Positions 38,503 to 46,722 of a stretch of DNA of 64,000 bases are shown piece after piece. Every line of letters starts with the position of its first letter. The first letter of the stretch is position 1. Origin of the DNA: Saprospiraceae bacterium (GTDB taxonomy: Bacteria; Bacteroidota; Bacteroidia; Chitinophagales; Saprospiraceae). The DNA lies in contig JADJVN010000001.1 of NCBI GenBank assembly GCA_016710585.1, positions 1-64,000 on the forward strand, given 5' to 3'. A program made the position numbers and the translations under genes. Below the pieces are notes generated by a model. That model was not told where the DNA came from and searched no databases. It saw only the letters and a list, made by a program, of their open reading frames with translations.

Positions 38503-39195
38503 TTAACGAACTGATCTTGGATCAATTTTAATACCTGGACTCATTGTAGAAGCCATTGAAATTGTTTTCATATAAGTACCTTTTGCAGAAGAAGGCTTTA
38601 ATTTTACAATTGCATGTAAGAATTCATCTGCATTCTCTTTAAGTTTTACAGGATCGAAAGATACTCTTCCTACTGATGCATGAATAATTCCAAACTTATC
38701 AACACGGAAAGCAATTTTACCTCCTTTAACCTCTGTTACTGCACCTGCAATATCCATTGTAACAGTTCCAGTTTTAGGATTTGGCATCAAACCTCTTGGT
38801 CCCAATATTCTACCTATTTTACCAAGTTTTGCCATAACTGTAGGCATAGCTACTATGACATCAACATCAGTCCAACCACCTTCGATTTTTGCAATAAATT
38901 CATCTAGTCCAACATGATCTGCACCTGCAGCTTTTGCTTCTGCTTCTTTTTCTGGTGTACATAATACTAGCACACGCTTTGTTTTACCAGTTCCGTGTGG
39001 AAGTGTTACAGTTCCTCTAATAGCTTGATCAGCTTTACGAGGATCTATACCTAGCCGAACATGTAAATCAACTGAAGCATCAAATTTAGGTGTACTGATT
39101 TGCTTGATTAACTTACAAGCATCACCAATATCATAAAGTTTTGCAACTTCTACTTTAGTGTTAACTTCTTTCCTTTTCTTTGTTAAATTTGCCAT
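38503..39195 (-). CDS. rplA: Large ribosomal subunit protein uL1
   Basis: 230-residue protein of the L1 stalk, which helps release deacylated tRNA and in many bacteria represses its own operon. Characteristic segments are FDASVDLHVRLGIDPRKADQ, VRGTVTLPHGTG-like (here IRGTVTLPHGTGKTKRVLV), GRILGPRGLMPNPKTGTVT and YMKTISMASTMSPGI at the C-terminus. It follows rplK by 58 bp. Confidence 0.97.
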   Translation of the reverse strand: MANLTKKRKEVNTKVEVAKLYDIGDACKLIKQISTPKFDASVDLHVRLGIDPRKADQAIRGTVTLPHGTGKTKRVLVLCTPEKEAEAKAAGADHVGLDEFIAKIEGGWTDVDVIVAMPTVMAKLGKIGRILGPRGLMPNPKTGTVTMDIAGAVTEVKGGKIAFRVDKFGIIHASVGRVSFDPVKLKENADEFLHAIVKLKPSSAKGTYMKTISMASTMSPGIKIDPRSVR

Positions 39196-39253
39196 ATATT
39201 AAATTAAAAGGTCAAACGTCAATTTTTAATTGACTCCCTGTTTAAAAATCATT

Positions 39254-39697
39254 TTACTTTTCCCAAGGGGCAACACCTGTTACAGTAAGTCCCATACTTC
39301 TAGCAGTACCTGCTACCATCTTCATTGCTGAGTCCAACTTAAATGCATTCAAATCTGGCATCTTAACTTTAGCAATATCTTCAACTTGTGCCCAAGTCAC
39401 AGTTCCTACTTTCTTACGATTTGACTCTGCAGAACCACTTTTTATTTTTGCAGCTTCTAGTAATTGAATTGATGCAGGAGGAGACTTAACTACAAAATCA
39501 AAAGATTTATCTTTAAATAAAGTAATTACTACTGGCAATAACTTGCCTGGAGAATCTTGAGTTTTTGCATTGAACCTCTTACAAAATTCCATGATATTAA
39601 CACCTTTGGATCCTAAAGCAGGACCTACTGGTGGTGCTGGATTTGCCTGTCCACCTTTAACTTGGAGTTTTATATAACCTTCAATTTCCTTTGCCAT
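39254..39697 (-). CDS. rplK: Large ribosomal subunit protein uL11
   Basis: 147-residue protein of the GTPase-associated centre. The N-terminus reads IKLQVKGGQANPAPPVGPAL, then GVNIMEFCKRFNAKT and SPPASIQLLEAAKIKSGS; the C-terminal RNA-binding domain ends GTARSMGLTVTG. It comes 11 bp after nusG and leads the ribosomal-protein part of the operon. Confidence 0.97.
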   Translation of the reverse strand: MAKEIEGYIKLQVKGGQANPAPPVGPALGSKGVNIMEFCKRFNAKTQDSPGKLLPVVITLFKDKSFDFVVKSPPASIQLLEAAKIKSGSAESNRKKVGTVTWAQVEDIAKVKMPDLNAFKLDSAMKMVAGTARSMGLTVTGVAPWEK

Positions 39698-39708
39698 CTT
39701 TTTTAAAT

Positions 39709-40257
39709 TTAATTTGTTTTTTCCACTTGCATAAAGTTCAATTCAACTTCAGTACCGCGGCCAAATATTTTTACAATTACTTTTAGCTTTTTCTTTTCTT
39801 CGTTCACATCCTTAATATCACCTACAAAATCATTGAAAGGACCATCGATAATTCTTACAGTTTCACCCACTATAAATGGTTCAATCATTGTCTCCACCAT
39901 TTCCATTGATTCATCCACTTTGCCTAACATTCGATTAGCTTCAGCTTGAGTCATTGGAATTGGAACATTTTTACCCAAGAAGTGTATAATGTCTGGCATA
40001 TTTGAAATTTGCTGAACCATCTCACCACTAAACTTCCCAGGAACGGCTTCAATTAAAAGATAACCTGGTAAAATGTTTCTCTCTAGGATCACTTTTTTAC
40101 CATTTCTGATTTTATAAACTTTTTCTGATGGTACTATTACCTGTGTAATAGTTTCAGTCCAACCAGATCTTTGTATTTCAAGAGCTACTCTATCTCTGAT
40201 TTTTTTTTCTTTCCCACTAATTACTCTTAGAGAGTACCATTTTTTTTCGTCGGACAT
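39709..40257 (-). CDS. nusG: Transcription termination/antitermination protein NusG
   Basis: 182-residue transcription elongation factor that binds RNA polymerase through its N-terminal NGN domain (KKWYSLRVISGKEKKIRDRV, ILPGYLLIEA) and interacts with Rho or S10 through its C-terminal KOW domain (VGETVRIIDGPFNDFVG). It lies 14 bp downstream of secE and 11 bp upstream of rplK, the standard order. Confidence 0.96.
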   Translation of the reverse strand: MSDEKKWYSLRVISGKEKKIRDRVALEIQRSGWTETITQVIVPSEKVYKIRNGKKVILERNILPGYLLIEAVPGKFSGEMVQQISNMPDIIHFLGKNVPIPMTQAEANRMLGKVDESMEMVETMIEPFIVGETVRIIDGPFNDFVGDIKDVNEEKKKLKVIVKIFGRGTEVELNFMQVEKTN

Positions 40258-40271
40258 GAATCAGAGTTTTA

Positions 40272-40460
40272 TTATATATTATAGATAAATTTTAAAACGC
40301 CATTCACAATTAAATCCATAATAAAAATTACTAGAGAAATAATAATACTAGTAATAATAACTACCCTAGCAGAATCAAACAAGTTTTGCCAAGTCGGCCA
40401 AGTTACTTTCTCAACCAATTCGGCATAACTTTCTTTAAGATACAATGACAATTTATCCAT
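40272..40460 (-). CDS. secE: Preprotein translocase subunit SecE
   Basis: 62-residue single-span membrane protein of the SecYEG channel. The amphipathic N-terminal part has the family motif EKVTWPTWQNL (about residues 17-27), followed by one membrane helix (VVIITSIIISLVIFIMDLI). Minimal length is normal for non-enterobacterial SecE. It lies 19 bp after tRNA-Trp and directly before nusG. Confidence 0.95.
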   Translation of the reverse strand: MDKLSLYLKESYAELVEKVTWPTWQNLFDSARVVIITSIIISLVIFIMDLIVNGVLKFIYNI

Positions 40461-40479
40461 AATTCTATTTCTATTATTG

Positions 40480-40552
40480 CACGGGCAGAAGGACTTGAAC
40501 CCTCAGCCTACGGTTTTGGAGACCGTCGCTCTGCCAGTTGAGCTATGCCCGT
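40480..40552 (-). tRNA. tRNA-Trp (anticodon CCA)
   Basis: 73-nt cloverleaf on the minus strand with a 7-bp acceptor stem ACGGGCA/TGCCCGT, D-stem GCTC/GAGC, anticodon loop CTCCAAA giving CCA, and T-arm GTTCAAG. It sits between tuf and secE, as in many bacteria. No CCA end is encoded. Confidence 0.96.
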
Positions 40553-40554
40553 AG

Positions 40555-40582
40555 ATATCAGGGTGATTGTGCACCCTGATAT
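40555..40582 (-). other. Stem-loop between tuf and tRNA-Trp
   Basis: ATATCAGGGTG (40555-40565) and CACCCTGATAT (40572-40582) form an 11-bp perfect stem with a 6-base loop, 14 bp after the tuf stop and 2 bp before the tRNA 5' end. There is no T-run after it on the minus strand, so an RNA processing signal is more likely than a terminator. Confidence 0.65.
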
Positions 40583-40596
40583 TTACATTAACAATA

Positions 40597-41793
40597 TTAT
40601 TCAATAATTTCTGTTACCTGACCAGCTCCAACTGTACGACCGCCTTCACGGATTGCAAAACGCAAACCTTTTTCCATGGCAATCGGGTTGATCAATGTTA
40701 CTTCCAAAGAAATATTATCTCCTGGCATAACCATTTCAACTCCTTCTGGTAATTGACATTCTCCTGTTACGTCTGTTGTTCTAAAATAGAACTGCGGACG
40801 ATAACCTTTGAAGAATGGTGTATGTCTTCCTCCTTCATCTTTTGAAAGAACATAAACTTCACATTTGAATTTTAAATGTGGCTTTACTGAACCAGGAGCG
40901 CACATAACCATACCTCTTTTGATATCATCTTTTTCGATACCTCTAAGAAGTAAACCTGCATTATCTCCAGCTTCTCCACGATCTAATAATTTTCTGAACA
41001 TCTCTACACCAGTGATTGTAGAAGTCATTGGTTTTGTACCTTTAGGCATCATACCAACGATTTCAACTGACTCACCAACTTTGATTACACCTCTTTCAAT
41101 TCTACCTGTTGCTACAGTACCTCTACCTGTGATAGAGAATACGTCTTCAACTGGCATCAAGAAAGGCTGATCAACCAAACGTACTGGTTCAGGGATTTCA
41201 GCGTCAACAGCTGCCATCAAATCATAGATTGCTTGCTTACCTGTAGCATCTCCTTCAAGAGCTTTTAGAGCAGAACCTTTGATCACTGAAGCAGTGTCAC
41301 CATTAAATTTATATTTAGAAAGAAGTTCTCTAACTTCCATTTCTACTAATTCCAACATCTCTGGGTCTTCGACTAGATCTACCTTATTCATGAAAACCAC
41401 GATCTGAGGTACACCTACCTGTCTTGCCAAAAGGATATGTTCTCTCGTTTGAGGCATTGGTCCATCTGTTGCAGCAACAACCAAGATAGCTCCATCCATT
41501 TGCGCAGCACCCGTAACCATGTTCTTCACATAATCCGCGTGACCAGGACAGTCAACGTGAGCATAATGTCTATTTACTGTCTCATATTCAACGTGAGCAG
41601 TATTGATTGTGATACCTCTTTCTTTCTCTTCTGGAGCATTATCGATGGAATCATAATCTTTTTTCTGCGCCAAACCTTGTTCAGAAAGAACAGAAGTAAT
41701 TGCAGAAGTTAAAGTTGTTTTACCGTGGTCAACGTGGCCTATTGTACCGATGTTAACGTGGGGTTTTGAACGATTGAAAGTTTCCTTTGCCAT
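40597..41793 (-). CDS. tuf: Elongation factor Tu
   Basis: 398-residue GTPase that delivers aminoacyl-tRNA to the ribosome. The G domain shows GHVDHGKTTL (P-loop), the switch I RGITINTAHVEYE, DCPGHADYV, NKVD and SALKALEGD; domains 2 and 3 follow with GRGTVATGRIERG and the C-terminal GGRTVGAGQVTEII. The GGRHTPFFKGYRPQFYFRTTDVTG segment in domain 3 is typical. Codon choice looks biased toward a few codons, as expected for a highly expressed gene. It lies between two tRNA groups and is probably co-transcribed with them from the promoter at 42448. Confidence 0.98.
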   Translation of the reverse strand: MAKETFNRSKPHVNIGTIGHVDHGKTTLTSAITSVLSEQGLAQKKDYDSIDNAPEEKERGITINTAHVEYETVNRHYAHVDCPGHADYVKNMVTGAAQMDGAILVVAATDGPMPQTREHILLARQVGVPQIVVFMNKVDLVEDPEMLELVEMEVRELLSKYKFNGDTASVIKGSALKALEGDATGKQAIYDLMAAVDAEIPEPVRLVDQPFLMPVEDVFSITGRGTVATGRIERGVIKVGESVEIVGMMPKGTKPMTSTITGVEMFRKLLDRGEAGDNAGLLLRGIEKDDIKRGMVMCAPGSVKPHLKFKCEVYVLSKDEGGRHTPFFKGYRPQFYFRTTDVTGECQLPEGVEMVMPGDNISLEVTLINPIAMEKGLRFAIREGGRTVGAGQVTEIIE

Positions 41794-41851
41794 TGGTAAC
41801 TATTTTAATACTTTTTATTGATAATAATTGTTAATTAACTTGTATCTGTAG

Positions 41852-41923
<72 letters not shown>

Positions 41924-42019
41924 TTAATATTAATCTATAATTTAATATTGCCTTAATTTAACTCTTTTAATAATTTCAAATTCACTTTTGAATTCAACTT
42001 TTCAAATGAAAAGATTTCG

Positions 42020-42092
42020 AGCGGGAGACGAGACTCGAACCCGCGACCCTCAGCTTGGAAGGCTGATGCTCTACCAACTGAGCTACTCCCGC
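42020..42092 (-). tRNA. tRNA-Gly (anticodon TCC)
   Basis: 73-nt cloverleaf with acceptor GCGGGAG/CTCCCGC, anticodon stem TCAGC/GCTGA and loop CTTCCAA reading TCC, and T-arm GCGGGTTCGAGTCTCG. It is part of the Thr-Tyr-Gly-Thr-tuf cluster. Confidence 0.95.
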
Positions 42093-42183
42093 ATACTTAT
42101 ATAATTGCCTTCAACTAAGCAAGCTCAATTGAACCCATTATTCCAAATTTCAAAAAATAAATTTGTCTCTTTTAACAAATTTG

Positions 42184-42266
42184 TGGGGGTGATTGGATTC
42201 GAACCCATTCAGTCATAGACACTAGATTTACAGTCTAGCCCGGCTCTCCTACTCCGGCGCACCCCC
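42184..42266 (-). tRNA. tRNA-Tyr (anticodon GTA)
   Basis: 83-nt class II tRNA with acceptor GGGGGTG/CACCCCC, anticodon stem CTAGA/TCTAG and loop CTGTAAA reading GTA, plus the long variable arm expected for Tyr. The D-stem is the self-complementary CCGG/CCGG. Confidence 0.95.
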
Positions 42267-42325
42267 GTCTATGAGAATCCTTGAGATAAAATCTCAAATT
42301 CCCAATAAATATTAAATAAATTTTG

Positions 42326-42398
42326 AGCCAGTGGACGGACTCGAACCCCCGACCAGCTGATTACAACTCATCTGCTCTACCAACTGAGCTACACTGGC
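42326..42398 (-). tRNA. tRNA-Thr (anticodon TGT)
   Basis: 73-nt cloverleaf with acceptor GCCAGTG/CACTGGC and anticodon TGT in the loop GTTGTAA. The anticodon stem GATGA/TCAGC has one A-G mismatch at the 28-42 pair, and position 32 is G rather than a pyrimidine. It is the first tRNA after the promoter at 42448. Confidence 0.9.
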
Positions 42399-42447
42399 AA
42401 ATAATTTAATTCAGGACACACTTCTGTACCCCCTTTTTAACGAGTTG

Positions 42448-42455
42448 CAAAGATA
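42448..42455 (-). promoter_or_regulatory. Candidate promoter (-7 element) of the tRNA-tuf-secE operon
   Basis: TATCTTTG then CA on the minus strand is a full TAnnTTTG match and lies 50 bp before the first tRNA of the cluster. It probably drives tRNA-Thr-Tyr-Gly-Thr-tuf-Trp-secE and perhaps the downstream ribosomal genes. The 384-bp gap 42399-42782 otherwise holds only the tRNA-Lys terminator; I see no gene in it. Confidence 0.6.
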
Positions 42456-42676
42456 TCACTTTTTTATATTTTCCATATATTTTTTTTCATTTCTATTTGT
42501 AAATTATTTATTAATATTCATATTAAACAAATAAATATGTGTTATGTATTTATAATTAACGATATAAGATAATATTTAAAATATCTTATTATTATAAAAT
42601 TTAATATCAATGCTTTTAATTACTATCAAAATCATTCATTTGATTCCAAAAAATTAGAGAGTTAAAGTGCTAAAAT

Positions 42677-42706
42677 AAAAAAAGGGGCTCAATTGCCCCT
42701 GATTTT
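42677..42706 (-). terminator. Intrinsic terminator after tRNA-Lys
   Basis: AGGGGC (42683-42688) and GCCCCT (42695-42700) form a GC-rich 6-bp stem. On the minus strand it is followed by a run of seven T. It separates tRNA-Lys from the next tRNA cluster. The plus strand also shows a T-run after the stem, so it could act both ways. Confidence 0.88.
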
Positions 42707-42782
42707 TCTTCAATTACACTTTATTCATTTTTTGCTTTTTTATGCAATTAACTGAATATTAGTGACTTGTACTCAAATTATG

Positions 42783-42855
42783 TGATCCCGCTGGGGCTCG
42801 AACCCAGGACCCCTACATTAAAAGTGTAATGCTCTACCAACTGAGCTACGGAATC
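42783..42855 (-). tRNA. tRNA-Lys (anticodon TTT)
   Basis: 73-nt cloverleaf with acceptor GATTCCG/CGGGATC (one T-G wobble), anticodon stem TTACA/TGTAG and loop CTTTTAA reading TTT, and a T-arm with GTTCGAG. It has its own promoter and terminator. Confidence 0.95.
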
Positions 42856-42883
42856 GGATAACTTCGATTTTAAAATCGAGCTG

Positions 42884-42915
42884 CAAAATTATGATGAATA
42901 TCTCACTTTACCCAA
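42884..42915 (-). promoter_or_regulatory. Candidate Bacteroidota promoter for tRNA-Lys
   Basis: On the minus strand TTG (42915-42913), a 21-bp spacer and TAATTTTG (42891-42884) followed by CA fit the -33/-7 consensus. The tRNA 5' end is 28 bp downstream, after a short palindrome (TCGATTTTAAAATCGA). Confidence 0.55.
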
Positions 42916-43115
42916 TAATTTTGAAAAATAATTTACCAAAAATCAATTTTTAATTTGAATTTTTTAGCAAACATCATAACTCCTTGATTAAGGCCTATTT
43001 GTTTTAGGCATATTTATAAACTTTCACTTGCTTAGCCTGATGGTAATTTATTAAATGCGCTTAATTGGCTTAAAATTTGATATATATTTCTGATATTTTA
43101 AACAACAATAGGTAT

Positions 43116-44930
43116 ATGTCATTGAAATTCATAAAATTATATTCAAACACATGTAAATCCTGTTACCTTGCCCTATTCTATTTATTGTCTTCTACTTTAA
43201 TATATGCAACAACTGTAGCTCCTCCACCACATCTTGGCGCTTTTGCTGCGATTTCTGATGAACTTGTCTTAATTAAAATGATTGAAAAATCTCAGGAGTT
43301 CAATGGATCTAAAATGAAACGCGCATTTAAATTTGAAGTTATCGAACATTTAAAAGGAAGTTTACAAACACACGAAAATATCCAATTGACATCTTATGGA
43401 TTTACGGAGGGTGATTCAGAATTTAAAATAATAGGTGATCTTGACTTCGAACTAAATAAATCTTATTTAGTATTTTTAGATAAACATGAAAATGGCTATA
43501 GACCACAAATGATGGCTTTTGGGATTTTTGAATTGGTTCAGTTTGAAAATAAAGATTATTTTATTCCACTTTTGAACTCTGAAGCAATGACTATCAATCA
43601 AGATTCAGAATTTGACATATTAGCAGCATACAAAAAAAATGAACTTTATAATTCAATCAATATTTTTTTAAACGACCACAAAACTTGGAATCAAAAGTTT
43701 ACTTTGTCTGAATACAGTATAGATCAATTGAGAGGGATCTCACAAGCAGCCCCAAGCCATTGTTCTTACCTTTCAGGTGGAAATGGAAAATCTGGATTCA
43801 GATGGCAGAACTTTGAAACTGCTCCTGTTAATATGCGATACAGCTCTACTCTAGATATCTATTTCTCAGGTTGTAACACTCAAGCCGTCAATGCTATTAA
43901 TGATCTCAAATCAAATTATACTGGAACTAATTTACTCAATGGTGGCACTCATGGGTATGTTCCAAATTGCGCCCAAAACTCTGCGGTAAGTGGAAATTTC
44001 TTAAACTATATAAACAGTACTTATGGATCTTCTAGAAATACCTTAATTATCTATAATGATCCTTGTGATGAAATCCCAGACCTAATATCTTGTTTTGGAA
44101 TACTTGCATTTGGAGGAATGTATGGATCATCATGCCATAGCTATGATGGCTTGAATTGGTATAATGCAGGTTATGGTTACGTTGTCGTAAATGATAGTGT
44201 CGGTGCATGTTATTCAGCCAGTTCATATAAACTTATATTAACTCACGAACTTACCCATTCATTAGGCATTGGTCACATTTCAAGTGGATATGGCAATGCA
44301 AATATGAATCCAGTCTGCTGTAAGGTTATTAGTCCATTGGATATTGATTGCGTAAACTATCTTTACTTACCTAATCCTACTCCCATCAGATTGGAATATT
44401 TCAAAGCTATTGCAGCTCAAGAAAGTGCTCAATTAAACTGGGCAACCGCAACTGAATTTAATAATTCCCATTTTGAAATAGAAAAATCGACAGATGGCTC
44501 AAATTTTACAATAATAGGAAATGTCAAAGGAAAGGGCAACACCGTTAACCAAACCTTATATTCATATACCGATCAAAACATATCAGCTGGTAAAAATTAT
44601 TATCGCTTGAAACAAAATGACTTTGATGGAAAATATAGCTATTCCAATATCGAAGTGGTGGAAATTAAAAACTACAATAAAGTAATCCATATCTATAACG
44701 ATCCTTTTTCAAAAACAATTACTGTTGAGCAGCCAGATAGTGACGAAATACTATTAGAAATTGAAATATTGGATGTCGCGGGTAAAATGATATTGAGCTC
44801 AAATAAACTTAACTTAAACGATTCAAAATACACCATAAACTATAGTAACAAAATCTCATCAGGCAACTATATTTGCAAATTAAAGCACTCTAATTCAACA
44901 AATTATATCAAAATTCAGTTGGCAGAATAA
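43116..44930 (+). CDS. Secreted zinc metalloprotease (matrixin-like HExxHxxGxxH) with type A T9SS tail
   Basis: 604 residues from the ATG at 43116 (the frame opens earlier with TTG, but the signal sequence fits this start). A hydrophobic signal is followed by an N-terminal domain of about 190 residues, then the protease. The zinc motif is H377-E-L-T-H381-S-L-G-I-G-H387, with the Met-turn candidate NMNP soon after. Many Cys residues suggest disulfides. From about residue 430 come a fibronectin-like strand set (LNWATATEFNNSHFEIEKS, a common lead-in to T9SS tails) and a type A sorting tail ending YIKIQLAE. It is 66 bp upstream of a clear paralogue. Predicted to be an extracellular protease; its substrates are unknown. 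Confidence 0.85.
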   Translation: MSLKFIKLYSNTCKSCYLALFYLLSSTLIYATTVAPPPHLGAFAAISDELVLIKMIEKSQEFNGSKMKRAFKFEVIEHLKGSLQTHENIQLTSYGFTEGDSEFKIIGDLDFELNKSYLVFLDKHENGYRPQMMAFGIFELVQFENKDYFIPLLNSEAMTINQDSEFDILAAYKKNELYNSINIFLNDHKTWNQKFTLSEYSIDQLRGISQAAPSHCSYLSGGNGKSGFRWQNFETAPVNMRYSSTLDIYFSGCNTQAVNAINDLKSNYTGTNLLNGGTHGYVPNCAQNSAVSGNFLNYINSTYGSSRNTLIIYNDPCDEIPDLISCFGILAFGGMYGSSCHSYDGLNWYNAGYGYVVVNDSVGACYSASSYKLILTHELTHSLGIGHISSGYGNANMNPVCCKVISPLDIDCVNYLYLPNPTPIRLEYFKAIAAQESAQLNWATATEFNNSHFEIEKSTDGSNFTIIGNVKGKGNTVNQTLYSYTDQNISAGKNYYRLKQNDFDGKYSYSNIEVVEIKNYNKVIHIYNDPFSKTITVEQPDSDEILLEIEILDVAGKMILSSNKLNLNDSKYTINYSNKISSGNYICKLKHSNSTNYIKIQLAE

Positions 44931-44996
44931 AAAAACTAACATATTAATATAACATTATATATTATTATTTAATATATTTGTTGAAATTTCTGCCCA

Positions 44997-46722
44997 ATGA
45001 AATCGATTTTTTTTATTGCACTCAGTTGCATCTATTGCTATTATCTCAACGCTACATCAATTATTCCTGCTAAAAATATAGGAGAATTAATAAAATCAGC
45101 TGAATACATAACTGTTGCACGTTTAGCATCTACAGACCGTATTGAAACTAACGGAAAAACTTATACAAAATTCAACTTCAAAATAGTTCAAAATCTCAAT
45201 TATTACTCAGACTTAAAAAATGAATTTTCAATCATCAATTTTAGTTTTAGCTTCAAAGGAGGATCATTTAAAGCAAGTTCAGATTTAGAATTTGAACTTG
45301 ATCAAGAATATCTATTTTTTCTAAACAAAAAAGGAAATTATTTCATTCCTGTGACTTTAGATTTTGGAATTTTTGAAGTCAAAAAATATAAAGGGCAAGA
45401 ATATTTAGTGCCAAGAGAACATTATCTAGATGTTGCACAAATAGGAAATTCATCTTTGATGAAATTACCTATCTATGAGAAAAATATATTAATTAAAAAA
45501 ATACAATTTTTTAAATCAAACAAGACAAATTGGGATGATAAAAATGCAGAAAAATTGAGTTTATCTTCATTCTATCCTGAACAACGAGCTGCTCCAAGTC
45601 ACTGCAATTTTTTAACTTATCAATCGAAACCGTTTCGATGGATAGGCTTTCCAAATAGCAATGTAAATATTCGATATGCAGCCTCAGGTGACAATTCGCA
45701 TCTCACTGCAATCACTGATACAAAAAATGCAATTACTGAAACTAAAAATGCTTATTCAGGCATAAACGTCACTGATGCGGGTACGCATAATTATAACCCA
45801 TCTTGTATTGGAGGATCATCACTTACAGATGAATTTATTAATTTTATCAATTCAACTTATAATTCATATCGAAATATTTTAATCATATATAATGACCTTT
45901 GTAATGAATTAGCAGATTTGATCAATTGCACTGGCATTGTTGCTATCAGTGGTGTATTTGCAATATCATCACATGTCTATGATGGATCTTTATGGAATAC
46001 TGCTGGATATGGCTACCTATTAATGAATAATAATGTAGGTCCTTGTGTAAATTCATATTTATATAAGTTAATTGTAGAGCACGAATTATCGCATTCTTTA
46101 GGTTTTGATCACATCACTTCAAGTACAGCAAACATGAATCCATATTGTTGTTACACGATTAATTCTTTAGATATTGCCTGTGTCAATTACTCATACAGCC
46201 CTATTGTTTTGCCACTTGAAATAGAATCATTTTCTATTAAACAGGAAGCAGAAACAAATCAATTAAATTGGAAAATAAATTCACAGTTTGAATATAATTT
46301 AGAATTAGAAGTTGCTGCTGATAATAGAAATTTCAAATCCATTTATAACTCTAACTCCTCCAATGCAACAAACACTTTTCAATGATAATCATGAAAATAT
46401 TACCAAATATTATAGATTAAAACTTAAAAATCAAGATAAAGTGACATACTCGCAAATTTTGGTTTCTAAAGTAAATATTGTTAATCATAATATTAACTTT
46501 TTCTATAAAACAAATCGTGTTATCGATCTTGAAGCTGATCATGAATTAAACTTGGAGGATTTTAATATTTTTTCAATTGATGGATCAAATGCAAATAATC
46601 ATCTGAATTTTATCCAGCCAAATAAGAATACTCTAGAAATATCATTTCAAACAATTCCTGGAATTTATTTAATTTATTCAAAACGAAATCAATTATTTCA
46701 AAAGGTATTCATCACAGATTAA
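44997..46722 (+). CDS. Paralogous secreted zinc metalloprotease with T9SS tail, one frameshift
   Basis: Paralogue of the preceding gene with the same layout: signal peptide, N-terminal domain (FNFKIVQNL and LEFELDQEYLFFLNK match the neighbour), a zinc motif H362-E-L-S-H366-S-L-G-F-D-H372, NMNP, and a tail region. The frame closes at 46385, but the next frame carries on with DNHENITKYYRLKLKNQDKVTYSQI, like the neighbour's NYYRLKQNDFDGKYSYSNI, and ends with a type A tail (GIYLIYSKRNQLFQKVFITD). One extra T in the run at 46376-46379 explains the break; repaired length is about 574 residues. Its stop overlaps the stop of the convergent murF. Likely a sequencing error; if real, the protein would lose its export tail. 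Confidence 0.83.
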
